The position numbers were made by a program, and so were the translations under genes. Below the pieces are notes generated by a model that was not told where the DNA came from, ran no database searches, and was given only the letters and a program-made list of their open reading frames with translations. From positions 1-15,313 of the forward strand of contig JBAWXE010000068.1 in the NCBI GenBank assembly GCA_037144255.1: a stretch of 15,313 bases of DNA. The letters are read 5' to 3'. Source of the DNA: JBAWXE01 sp037144255 (GTDB lineage Bacteria; Bacteroidota; Bacteroidia; Chitinophagales; Chitinophagaceae). Position 1 is the first letter of the stretch. Each line of letters starts with the position of its first letter. Below, one piece after another: positions 1 through 7,148 of this stretch.

Positions 1-21
1 TTTATTATAATATCCATTTAA

Positions 22-63
22 TAATAGTAAAGGGCATTCTGTATAGAATGCCCTTTACTATTA
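22..63. terminator. Strong hairpin terminator downstream of the eRF1-related gene
   Basis: A perfect inverted repeat with arms at 22-40 and 45-63 (19 bp) and a 4-nt GTAT loop. It lies 17 nt past the stop codon of the minus-strand gene. On that strand the stem is followed by an AT-rich stretch rather than a clean U run. It can fold equally on the plus strand, so it may also stop transcription entering from the left of the window. Confidence 0.85.
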
Positions 64-80
64 AACTAACAATGTAAGAG

Positions 81-485
81 TTATTTGCTTATAGGTTCCA
101 AATAACCAACTGAAAAATGGTTCTTTACATAAGCATGTTGTTGCGCATTGGTCATCTTAGGCGCATCCTTCACTTCAATTTTAATCTTTTCAAAATGCCT
201 ATCAGCTTGCATTATATTAAGCAATTCTGTTTTTGCATCAGTAGGTCCAAACAGTACAACACCTTTATAATCTTTGATCACTTCAGCCAATTGCTTGTAG
301 TAACTTGCTTGTTGGTGTCGTTCTTTGTTGTGCATCAAACTTTCGCTCTTACTGAAAGCCTCCTCCTTTGTTTCATGAATGAATTTTGATTCAATGATCT
401 TTGTTTCGATATGATCAGTATCATATTCCATCAAATGGGCGCTTGCATGGTCCATCCATACACCCAAATACATTGCTTTTGTCAT
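81..485 (-). CDS. Small eRF1/Dom34 (baeRF)-related protein
   Basis: A 134-residue soluble protein with no signal peptide or membrane segment. It opens with a short beta-strand segment containing WMDHASAHLMEY and later has a segment beginning VVLFGPTDAK, followed by a charged helix. This GP...K element in a small alpha/beta fold resembles the RNase H-like middle domain of archaeo-eukaryotic release factors (eRF1, Pelota/Dom34) and the bacterial relatives called baeRF or host-attachment proteins. No GGQ motif is present, so a classical peptidyl-tRNA hydrolase role is not supported. The start is set at the ATG preceding TKAMYLG; an upstream in-frame ATG would add a ten-residue extension not expected in the family. 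A Bacteroidota -7 box lies upstream and a strong hairpin follows the stop, so it is probably a monocistronic gene. Family assignment is by sequence resemblance from memory; ribosome association is inference. Confidence 0.6.
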   Translation of the reverse strand: MTKAMYLGVWMDHASAHLMEYDTDHIETKIIESKFIHETKEEAFSKSESLMHNKERHQQASYYKQLAEVIKDYKGVVLFGPTDAKTELLNIMQADRHFEKIKIEVKDAPKMTNAQQHAYVKNHFSVGYLEPISK

Positions 486-530
486 GATAATTATTTTAAA
501 AAAAGAATAAAACAAAAACTAATTACAATA

Positions 531-538
531 CAAAGGTA
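531..538 (-). promoter_or_regulatory. Bacteroidota -7 box for the eRF1-related gene
   Basis: On the minus strand this reads TACCTTTG, an exact match to the Bacteroidota housekeeping -7 consensus TAnnTTTG. It is 45 nt upstream of the ATG at 485, which implies a leader of about 40 nt. No clear -33 TTG was found at the usual spacing. Confidence 0.5.
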
Positions 539-658
539 CCCCTGCAAAAACCGGGTTATTATGACTATTGTCATTGCTTTTACGGTGTAAAAAATGTATA
601 CTTTATATAACAGCAAAAGGATAATATTAAATGTTGTCTTACTGCTTCACTAGTACAA

Positions 659-687
659 TTGGCATTTGTCAATTATATTTACCTTTA
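659..687 (+). promoter_or_regulatory. Candidate promoter for the first glycosyltransferase gene
   Basis: TTG at 659-661, then 18 nt, then TACCTTTA at 680-687. This differs from the Bacteroidota pattern TTG-N17-23-TAnnTTTG only in the last base. It would start transcription about 30 nt before the ATG at 724. The rest of 486-723 shows nothing else recognisable. Confidence 0.35.
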
Positions 688-723
688 AATGTTTCAATAC
701 GTATCTACATTCAGAAAAACTAT

Positions 724-2262
724 ATGACAGCCACTCTGCAGAAATATACACCAGGGTTGATCCTGTTTCTCTTGTCAGTAATATTATGTGGCTGGGTCTA
801 TCAAGATTATGGTATCTCTTGGGATGAACCCGAACAAAAGAGAATGGGTGATGTGAGCTATAATTATGTGCGCAAAGGGGATAAAGCCTTATTTACATAT
901 CTAGACCGAGACCACGGCGTAGGCTTTGAGTTACCACTAACTATTTTCGAAAAGACCTTTATCAGATCAGGCAATAGCAGAGATCAATACTTAGCTAGAC
1001 ATTTAATCACGCATCTGTTTTTTCTTTTTGCTGCATTGTGTGGGTACGTTCTTATTCAAAAACTTTTCAAAAATCAATTTTTATCCTGTCTGGGATATCT
1101 TATGCTGGTATTTGACCCCAGATTATATGCACAGTCATTTTTCAACACCAAGGACATTCCATTTCTTTCCGCTTTCATCATATCGCTTACTGTTTGTCAT
1201 ATAGCCTTTCAGAGAAATACTACGCGGTGGTATATTCTTTTGGGTATTGTTACAGGCTATGCCAGTTCCATACGCATTCTTAATATCTACTTTATCTTCT
1301 TTGTCAGCATTTTCTTTTTACTAGATATTATTCAGGCTTATAAGAATAAGAGTGCTGTCAAAGCAACCATCAAGAATTTTGCACTTTTCATTATCGCTGT
1401 AGTAGGAACATTATATGCCTTTTGGCCATTGATGTGGCGGAACCCCATCCATAATTTTACAGATGTATTTGGTCATTATTCTCATTACGGCTGGCTTGGC
1501 CAAGTACTATTCAATGGTAAGAGCTATACATCCAATCATTTACCGGCTGCATATATACCTGGATGGATCTGTATTTCCACCCCTGTTCTAATTATAGTTG
1601 CCTCTATTATTGGATGTATAACTGCCATCCTCGCTTTCATTCGTAAGCCTTGGCAAATGCTGAATGACCGGGTAGAAAGGAATTTCCTACTCTACTTGTT
1701 CTGCATAGTTGCACCTGTGGGCACCATTATTATGTTGCACTCCAGTATTTATGACGACTGGAGGCATGTGTATTTTGTATATCCTTCACTTTTATTATTG
1801 GCCATGTATTTGATCAATAAATTAATACAGACAAAATTCAAAAAGTGGATAATAGCTGCGTGTGTGGCTCAGGTAATTATGGTAGGTATATTCATGGTGC
1901 GCAATCACCCTTATCAACAGGTCTATTTCAATGAATTCATTTCGCATAAGGATGAATACCTGAGAAAAAACTTTGAAATGGATTATTGGGGAGTGGCATA
2001 CAAGCAAGGCTATGAATACATACTAAAAACAGACCCTTCTTACAATATTAAAATAGCTTCGAGAAATGCCCCTTTGGGTACCAATAATCTATTATTACAA
2101 CCACACGAACAGCAAAGATTTCATTATGTGGATGTAAAAGAAGATCCGGACTATATTTTAACTAATTTTCGCTATAACGCTAACGAAGAGCCACTTCCTC
2201 ATATTTACTATGAGGTAAAGGTATTGAATAGCACTATACTGAGGGTGTATAAAATGCACTAG
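724..2262 (+). CDS. GT-C fold membrane glycosyltransferase (GT39/ArnT-like)
   Basis: A 512-residue polytopic membrane protein. After the first membrane helix (about residues 11-27) comes GISWDEPEQ, with the acidic pair D34/E35. This is the first-loop Asp/Glu motif of GT-C enzymes such as protein O-mannosyltransferases and ArnT, which transfer sugars from polyprenyl-phosphate donors on the periplasmic face. Around ten further hydrophobic helices follow, up to about residue 405, then a soluble C-terminal tail of about 110 residues. Motifs SSIYDDWRHVYFVYP and YQQVYFNEF sit near the last helices. The start at 724 is preferred because the reading frame upstream (631-723) would add about 31 residues ahead of a normal N-terminus. 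No Shine-Dalgarno is seen. Donor and acceptor cannot be told from sequence. It lies 96 nt ahead of a second GT-C gene on the same strand. Confidence 0.7.
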   Translation: MTATLQKYTPGLILFLLSVILCGWVYQDYGISWDEPEQKRMGDVSYNYVRKGDKALFTYLDRDHGVGFELPLTIFEKTFIRSGNSRDQYLARHLITHLFFLFAALCGYVLIQKLFKNQFLSCLGYLMLVFDPRLYAQSFFNTKDIPFLSAFIISLTVCHIAFQRNTTRWYILLGIVTGYASSIRILNIYFIFFVSIFFLLDIIQAYKNKSAVKATIKNFALFIIAVVGTLYAFWPLMWRNPIHNFTDVFGHYSHYGWLGQVLFNGKSYTSNHLPAAYIPGWICISTPVLIIVASIIGCITAILAFIRKPWQMLNDRVERNFLLYLFCIVAPVGTIIMLHSSIYDDWRHVYFVYPSLLLLAMYLINKLIQTKFKKWIIAACVAQVIMVGIFMVRNHPYQQVYFNEFISHKDEYLRKNFEMDYWGVAYKQGYEYILKTDPSYNIKIASRNAPLGTNNLLLQPHEQQRFHYVDVKEDPDYILTNFRYNANEEPLPHIYYEVKVLNSTILRVYKMH

Positions 2263-2358
2263 AATGATCCATTTACAGTTAGAATTCATCATATCAGCAT
2301 ATTTTGTAGCTTTAATTATGATGGAAAACTGTAAACTATATATCAAATAGTGCCCACT

Positions 2359-4101
2359 ATGCAGCAGAACATATCATCTGAAAATACAAGCAGCAGGTCT
2401 GCCAATATCTCATTCTTAAGAAAAGGGTGCTATGCAGCGGCATTATTAATCCTACTTGCTGTTACATTTTTTGCTGCGTTTTACCTGATACATGATTATT
2501 CCTATCTGCATAATTGGTTCTTATCTCTCAACGATTGCTTTTATCGCAGGGATCTTTGGGATAAAGAATTCTTCACTCCTGATGTAAGATCAAAAGGAAC
2601 AAGATATGCTGTTGCAGCTATTGGTATAGCCATTAGTGGCATTATATATATTCTTGCTACTTGGAGATCAATGGCCAAAAGAGAATCAAGAATTCATTTT
2701 ACTATACCTAGGAGCTCTATTATCTGGTATTCATTAGTAATACTTACAGGTATAGGTCTTTCCATTTGGGGCGATCATATTTCCTCACCAGCTTACGATG
2801 AGATATTCTCTGCATCCAATTGTGCCAAACTGCACCCTTTGCAGACACTATCTTACTACATGTTGCCCAACAACCATATTTATTTCAACTTAGTAAATAA
2901 TATTTTATTCCATTGGGTAGATGATAATGTACGGAGTGGCAGATTCATATCAGGCGTAGCTTATGTAGCACTGTTGTGCATAGCATTCCACTGGTTTTCA
3001 CTGCTATTCAAGAATAATGCATTGGCCTTTGTGGCACTTACATCTATTGCATTACAGTTCACTGTATGGGGTTTTGGCTTTCAGGCTCGTGGCTACGAAT
3101 GGCACTTACTTGCTGCCTGGGTAGCACTGGCTAGCTTATTCCGGTATATACGCACAAACTCTAGCACTGCATTGCGTATTAATATGCTATTCTCTGCTAT
3201 AGGCTTTGGCATGGTAGCTACATACCTCTATTTTTTTGTAGCACAATGTATGTTCCTATTATTGGTACAAGCTTATATCAGAAAATTCGATTTCCGTTTC
3301 TGGAAATATCAATTCTTTACTATCTGTGTGGTATTCTTATGTTATCAACCTGCCTTATGTTTCTCCGGCCTCAATGCATTTATCAATAACAGCACTATTA
3401 AAAGTAACCCAATAGAGCTGGCCAATTATTTACCTACTTTCCTATCAGTATTCAAGTACTTTATCAACACATGCTTTTCATTCATTATCAGAGAAGATCA
3501 TCCTCTAAACTTTATTATATTCTTACTACCACTTTTGTTACTATTCGCTAGGCGCAAGGAACGAAAACTATTTGGGCTCTTCTACCTTACTCTCTGGCTA
3601 GTGTGGATGTTGATGGTTCTATACACCAAAATGCACCCGTTTTGCCGTAGTATGATAATACATTATAGCATAACACTAGCATTCGTCATTTACACAGTAT
3701 ACGCGGTAGCAGACGCTATAGCTAATTATCTCAAGAAGCCCTATCTGCTATATGTCATTTTCACAATACCTGTATTACTATCTTCCATACATTACTACAG
3801 GGGCGATGCAGAGCATGAATCTTACAATCTCTATTTCAATGATACTGACCAATTGTACAGCAGTCATACCCGCGAGAGCCACCAAATACCTAAGGGTAGC
3901 TCAATAGCTTTTTCGGAGGAGTCATTTTATTTTTATTACCTCCTTCACAAACAGCAATACCCAGTAAAAAAATGTTCTAACGGTAATGAGGATTATTATA
4001 TAAAAAGGAATTTTGAAACCTTGGATGAGCCTTACAAAAGTCAGTACACATTGCTTAAGAACCTAAGCGAAGGCTACGAACTATACAAAAGGAAGCCTTA
4101 A
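2359..4101 (+). CDS. Second GT-C type membrane glycosyltransferase-like protein
   Basis: A 580-residue polytopic membrane protein. It has about 12 hydrophobic segments and a soluble C-terminal tail of about 90 residues. The likely catalytic acidic pair sits in SSPAYDEIFSA (D147/E148) and is followed by PNNHIYFNLVNN, resembling the HPPLYY-type helix of GT39-like enzymes. Unusually, about 120 residues with two membrane helices precede the loop where GT-C enzymes normally have the acidic pair. The ATG at 2359 is chosen; a GTG at 2350 is in frame and would add three residues. It shares little obvious sequence with its upstream neighbour, so the pair is not a recent duplication. Same strand and modest spacing suggest joint expression and possibly successive steps in decorating a lipid-linked glycan or a protein. 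The substrate is unknown. Confidence 0.6.
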   Translation: MQQNISSENTSSRSANISFLRKGCYAAALLILLAVTFFAAFYLIHDYSYLHNWFLSLNDCFYRRDLWDKEFFTPDVRSKGTRYAVAAIGIAISGIIYILATWRSMAKRESRIHFTIPRSSIIWYSLVILTGIGLSIWGDHISSPAYDEIFSASNCAKLHPLQTLSYYMLPNNHIYFNLVNNILFHWVDDNVRSGRFISGVAYVALLCIAFHWFSLLFKNNALAFVALTSIALQFTVWGFGFQARGYEWHLLAAWVALASLFRYIRTNSSTALRINMLFSAIGFGMVATYLYFFVAQCMFLLLVQAYIRKFDFRFWKYQFFTICVVFLCYQPALCFSGLNAFINNSTIKSNPIELANYLPTFLSVFKYFINTCFSFIIREDHPLNFIIFLLPLLLLFARRKERKLFGLFYLTLWLVWMLMVLYTKMHPFCRSMIIHYSITLAFVIYTVYAVADAIANYLKKPYLLYVIFTIPVLLSSIHYYRGDAEHESYNLYFNDTDQLYSSHTRESHQIPKGSSIAFSEESFYFYYLLHKQQYPVKKCSNGNEDYYIKRNFETLDEPYKSQYTLLKNLSEGYELYKRKP

Positions 4102-4146
4102 AACAAATAGGTTCAGCAAAATATTAAGCCTACATTCACCCTCAGG

Positions 4147-4159
4147 GGGCAATATGCCC
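4147..4159 (+). terminator. Weak hairpin after the glycosyltransferase pair
   Basis: GGGCA-ATA-TGCCC forms a 5-bp stem, followed within a few bases by TTTCTT. It lies between the second glycosyltransferase stop and the start of the oxygenase. It is too weak to be a confident terminator and could instead be part of the oxygenase leader. Confidence 0.2.
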
Positions 4160-4181
4160 ATAGCTTTCTTAAACATCGCTT

Positions 4182-4778
4182 TTGCAACAAATATTCGATG
4201 ACCTTATCAATAGTTATATAGATAATCAGGTAGGCATTTCTGAAAATTTTCTCAGCCCCTCACTGGCAATACATCTCAAAGACGATCTCAATGCTCACTA
4301 TAGCAATCAGCATATGCATACTGCAGGGACGAGCAATGCCAGCATAGCTGCACAGAACAAAACCGTAAGGGGCGATATGATTTATTGGTTAGATCGAAAG
4401 CACAATAACCAAAACGAGAATGATTTTTTCAAACTTATGGATGATTTTGTAACCAGACTTAATAGTACTTGTTACACCGGCATCACAGGTTACGAATTCC
4501 ATTATACACGCTACGACACAGGTGTATTCTACAAAAAACATGTAGACCAGTTTCGCAATGATCAAAGCCGTAAATTTTCAATGATCACTTATTTGAATGC
4601 AGACTGGCAACAACCTGATGGTGGGGAACTATGCATACATCACGCAGATAGTATGCAAAACATATCACCCACCAATTGTAAAAGTGTATTCTTCAAAAGC
4701 AACGAACTGGTACACGAAGTGTTACTTACCCACAAACCACGCCTCAGTATTACAGGTTGGTTGAAAGTAGACGCATAA
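4182..4778 (+). CDS. 2-oxoglutarate/Fe(II) oxygenase, prolyl 4-hydroxylase-like
   Basis: A 198-residue cytoplasmic protein with the double-stranded beta-helix features of the 2OG-Fe(II) oxygenases. HxD iron ligands H120/D122 lie in FYKKHVDQF and the distal iron ligand H178 in NELVHEV. The 2-oxoglutarate-binding arginine R187 lies in KPRLSITGWL. Between them is the typical SMITYLNADW...DGGEL stretch. These enzymes hydroxylate protein side chains or small molecules using O2 and 2-oxoglutarate; the substrate here is unknown. The start appears to be TTG: an in-frame stop at 4170-4172 rules out anything further upstream, and the next ATG would delete about 44 residues of conserved N-terminus. It follows the glycosyltransferase pair by 80 nt and is convergent with the OmpA-like gene. 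Confidence 0.85.
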   Translation: MQQIFDDLINSYIDNQVGISENFLSPSLAIHLKDDLNAHYSNQHMHTAGTSNASIAAQNKTVRGDMIYWLDRKHNNQNENDFFKLMDDFVTRLNSTCYTGITGYEFHYTRYDTGVFYKKHVDQFRNDQSRKFSMITYLNADWQQPDGGELCIHHADSMQNISPTNCKSVFFKSNELVHEVLLTHKPRLSITGWLKVDA

Positions 4779-4780
4779 AA

Positions 4781-4815
4781 ATCCCCGCAGCTATTAGCTA
4801 CAGGGATCTCTTTTC
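4781..4815. terminator. Bidirectional terminator between convergent genes
   Basis: Stem formed by 4781-4792 and 4796-4807 around an ATT loop, with two internal mismatches. On the plus strand it is followed by CTCTTTT, and on the minus strand by TTTTT. It serves both the oxygenase and the OmpA-like lipoprotein, which converge here. Confidence 0.75.
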
Positions 4816-4836
4816 ATTGATATTATTCTCTAACTC

Positions 4837-5688
4837 TTATTGTTTTACAGGTTTTTCCAGCAGTTTGAAGAACTGGTCCAGTTGTGGCAATATCACTATT
4901 CTGGTTCTTCTGTTAGCTGCTCGGCCTTCTTCTGTGTCGTTAGTAGCTACAGGCTGAGAGTCACCACGACCGGCTGCTGTAATACGCGATGCAGGTATAT
5001 GATATTGGTCTTGCAGTATACGAGATATAGAAGTAGCACGTTTAACACTCAGATCCAAATTATCCATCAGTACACCTTGTTTGAAAGGTTTGTTATCTGT
5101 ATGTCCTTCAACTAAAAATTCGATATCAGGTTTGTTCAGCAATACTTTTGCTACTTTACCCAGTACATCTTTTGCTTGGTCGTTCACTTCATAACTACCA
5201 CTCTTGAACAGCATTTTATCTGATATATCTATGTATACCACATCCTTATCTATCTTGATGTTCACATCTTTATCATCCAAATTGCCTATTGCACCCTTCA
5301 GATTCATTACCAAATTCATGGTAATAGAATCCTTACGTGCCATTGCACCTTGCAGATCCTTGATGTAAGCATCCTTACCATTGATATTCTCCATTGATTT
5401 CTTGATACTTTCAGCCTGAGAACTAGATATCACAGACAGATCTTTCAGTTGGCTCACTACGAAATCATTATTCACTTTCTGTGAGGTCACTTGCTCGTGC
5501 ATTGCTTTATTCAATGTTGAATAGTACAGCAGAGAATCCTGACTCATTTGATACCATCTTTGTAATGCCTTATAACTACTATCCAGCATATTGTATCTGT
5601 ACTCGCAGCTTTTTAACTGTTTAGAAGGACCGCATGATGTCAGCACAGCAGGAATGAGTGCAATCAGGAGAATTTGTTTCAGTTTCAT
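4837..5688 (-). CDS. OmpA-family lipoprotein (peptidoglycan-associated)
   Basis: A 283-residue lipoprotein. The N-terminus is a signal peptide with lipobox LTSC (C19 acylated). Residues of about 25-110 are hydrophilic and heptad-rich, probably a coiled coil. The C-terminal portion (about 150-275) is an OmpA/MotB-like peptidoglycan-binding domain, with VEGHTDNKPF, the helix NLDLSVKRATSISRIL, and GRGDSQPVATND followed by NRRTRI. Proteins of this type tether the outer membrane to peptidoglycan. In Bacteroidota they are often annotated as MotB-like although no flagellar motor is present. The ATG at 5688 directly precedes the lysine-rich signal peptide. It is monocistronic by context, with its own TAAATTTG promoter box and a shared terminator. 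Confidence 0.9.
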   Translation of the reverse strand: MKLKQILLIALIPAVLTSCGPSKQLKSCEYRYNMLDSSYKALQRWYQMSQDSLLYYSTLNKAMHEQVTSQKVNNDFVVSQLKDLSVISSSQAESIKKSMENINGKDAYIKDLQGAMARKDSITMNLVMNLKGAIGNLDDKDVNIKIDKDVVYIDISDKMLFKSGSYEVNDQAKDVLGKVAKVLLNKPDIEFLVEGHTDNKPFKQGVLMDNLDLSVKRATSISRILQDQYHIPASRITAAGRGDSQPVATNDTEEGRAANRRTRIVILPQLDQFFKLLEKPVKQ

Positions 5689-5720
5689 AAATCGTTGTCT
5701 TGTGTATATGTGTTTTGTAC

Positions 5721-5747
5721 AGTTAGTATAACGTAATACTGCTAACT
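5721..5747 (-). promoter_or_regulatory. Putative 5' end stem-loop in the OmpA-like mRNA leader
   Basis: Arms AGTT-AGTAT and ATACT-GCT-AACT give nine base pairs with a 3-nt bulge and a six-base loop. The predicted transcription start, about 7 nt past the TAAATTTG box, falls at about 5747. The structure would therefore sit at the very 5' end of the transcript, like the stabilising hairpins of some abundant outer-membrane protein mRNAs. This is an inference from position and pairing. Confidence 0.3.
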
Positions 5748-5753
5748 ATATTG

Positions 5754-5761
5754 CAAATTTA
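5754..5761 (-). promoter_or_regulatory. Bacteroidota -7 box for the OmpA-like lipoprotein gene
   Basis: The minus strand reads TAAATTTG, an exact TAnnTTTG match, 65 nt upstream of the ATG at 5688. The region where a -33 element would lie is occupied by a perfect inverted repeat and has no TTG at standard spacing. Confidence 0.5.
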
Positions 5762-5763
5762 AC

Positions 5764-5783
5764 AAGACTATCTGCATAGTCTT
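5764..5783. promoter_or_regulatory. Inverted repeat overlapping the -33 region, possible operator
   Basis: A perfect 7-bp inverted repeat, AAGACTA-TCTGCA-TAGTCTT. It spans roughly -17 to -36 relative to the predicted start of the OmpA-like gene. This position suits a regulator-binding site, but no regulator can be named. Confidence 0.3.
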
Positions 5784-6047
5784 AATTTTCCTTGGATTTT
5801 AATTCATATTTAACTATTTCTAAAAGTTACAATACATAAATCATGCATAAAAGACCCTTTTTCAAACTTCCCAATCACTTTATAGTACACTATTACTATT
5901 TCCCTACAAGCATCATACTAATTTATCTATCTAAGCTACTAAGTTCCTGACTATTAAACACCTGTCAATTATTTATTTTATATTTATCAATGAACCGGAA
6001 GAATATATAGGTTCGTTTTGTTTTCATAATTCTTAAACCGGTTACAA

Positions 6048-7079
6048 ATGGAGTTTACTGCCCAACAAGTTGCAGGCTTGCTGCAAGGACAAATAGAAGG
6101 CGACATAAACGTTAAGGTCTCTAAACTTTCTAAAATAGAAGAAGGGGTTCCCGGCTCTATTTCATTCTTGTCCAACCCTCTATATACTCACTATATATAC
6201 GACACCAAAGCATCATTGGTCATCATCAATAAAGATTTTGAACTTACTGCACCTGTTACTGCTACACTTATACGTGTAGAAAACGCTGCCAATGCTTTCG
6301 CTAAGTTGCTGGAAATGTACAACCAGATAAAACTCAATAAAGTAGGTATCTCCAAACATGCATTCATCTCAGATTCTGCTAAAGTAGGCAACAATATATA
6401 TGCCGGCGAATTCTCCTTTATAGGCGAGAACGTTGTTATAGGCAACAATGTAAAGATTTACCCTCAGGTATATATAGGCGACAACGCAGTCATAGGTGAT
6501 AATACTACTTTGTTCGCCGGAGTTAAGATTTACTCAGAAACTCAGATAGGTAAAGACTGCATTATACATTCAGGTACAGTTATCGGCAGCGATGGTTTCC
6601 GCTTCGAACCTCAAAATATAGGTAATACCAAAGTAGCTCAGATAGGTAATGTAGTAATTGAAGACGATGTAGAAATAGGGGCTAATTGCGCTATTGACAG
6701 GGCCACTCTTGGTTCTACTATCATTCGCAAGGGTGTAAAATTCGACAATCTCATACACATAGCCCACAATGTAGAGGTGGGAGAGAATTGCTATCTGGCT
6801 GCTTGCAATGTCATAGCTGGTTCTACTAAGATTGGTAAGAATTGTATGTTCAGCGGGCAGGTAGGCATTGTAGGGCACCTCACCATTGCAGATAATACTA
6901 TCATTACTGCACAATCAGGTGTCTCTAAAAGCATTACCAAGAAAGGTGAGATCTATATGGGATCGCCTGCTTTTGATGCCAACAAATATCGCAAGGCATA
7001 CATTCATTTCCGCAATCTGGATAATATTGCTCAGCGCGTAGAAAAACTGGAAAAACAACCAATAGTAACGAAAGATTAA
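6048..7079 (+). CDS. lpxD: UDP-3-O-acylglucosamine N-acyltransferase
   Basis: The 343-residue length matches LpxD, the third enzyme of lipid A synthesis. It transfers a 3-hydroxyacyl chain from acyl carrier protein to the 2-amino group of UDP-3-O-acyl-glucosamine. The N-terminal uridine-binding domain covers about residues 1-100. It is followed by a left-handed beta-helix of hexapeptide repeats (about 105-300) and a C-terminal helix carrying HFRNLDNIAQRVEKLEK. Diagnostic elements are HSGTVIGSDGF and LIHIAHNVEVG, whose H240 corresponds to the catalytic histidine; H277 lies in GIVGHLTI. In many Bacteroidota lpxD is clustered with lpxC-fabZ and lpxA. Here it stands alone between unrelated genes and closes with a strong terminator. 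The ATG at 6048 fits the family N-terminus; no Shine-Dalgarno is visible. Confidence 0.96.
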   Translation: MEFTAQQVAGLLQGQIEGDINVKVSKLSKIEEGVPGSISFLSNPLYTHYIYDTKASLVIINKDFELTAPVTATLIRVENAANAFAKLLEMYNQIKLNKVGISKHAFISDSAKVGNNIYAGEFSFIGENVVIGNNVKIYPQVYIGDNAVIGDNTTLFAGVKIYSETQIGKDCIIHSGTVIGSDGFRFEPQNIGNTKVAQIGNVVIEDDVEIGANCAIDRATLGSTIIRKGVKFDNLIHIAHNVEVGENCYLAACNVIAGSTKIGKNCMFSGQVGIVGHLTIADNTIITAQSGVSKSITKKGEIYMGSPAFDANKYRKAYIHFRNLDNIAQRVEKLEKQPIVTKD

Positions 7080-7099
7080 TTCATACTACCCATCAACAA

Positions 7100-7128
7100 A
7101 AGAGCCCGAACAATTTGTTCGGGCTCTT
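7100..7128. terminator. Bidirectional terminator between lpxD and the secreted hydrolase gene
   Basis: A perfect 13-bp stem (7100-7112 with 7116-7128) closed by a 3-nt ATT loop and GC-rich in the middle (GAGCCCG). The plus strand continues ATTATTTG; the minus strand continues TTGTTGATG. It separates two converging genes. Confidence 0.85.
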
Positions 7129-7148
7129 ATTATTTGTAACTATTCGTT

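Larger units (their letters stand above)
5689..6047. other. Divergent intergenic region between the OmpA-like gene and lpxD
   Basis: A 359-nt AT-rich spacer between two divergently transcribed genes. The left third holds the promoter box and the two inverted repeats of the OmpA-like gene, described separately. The rest has no start codon with convincing coding, no tRNA-like cloverleaf and no repeats. Near lpxD there is TATATTTA at 5979-5986, one mismatch from TAnnTTTG but lacking a -33 partner. There is also a weak GAACC/GGTTC repeat (5992-5996 and 6010-6014) and a small AACCGGTT palindrome at 6036-6043. Confidence 0.6.
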
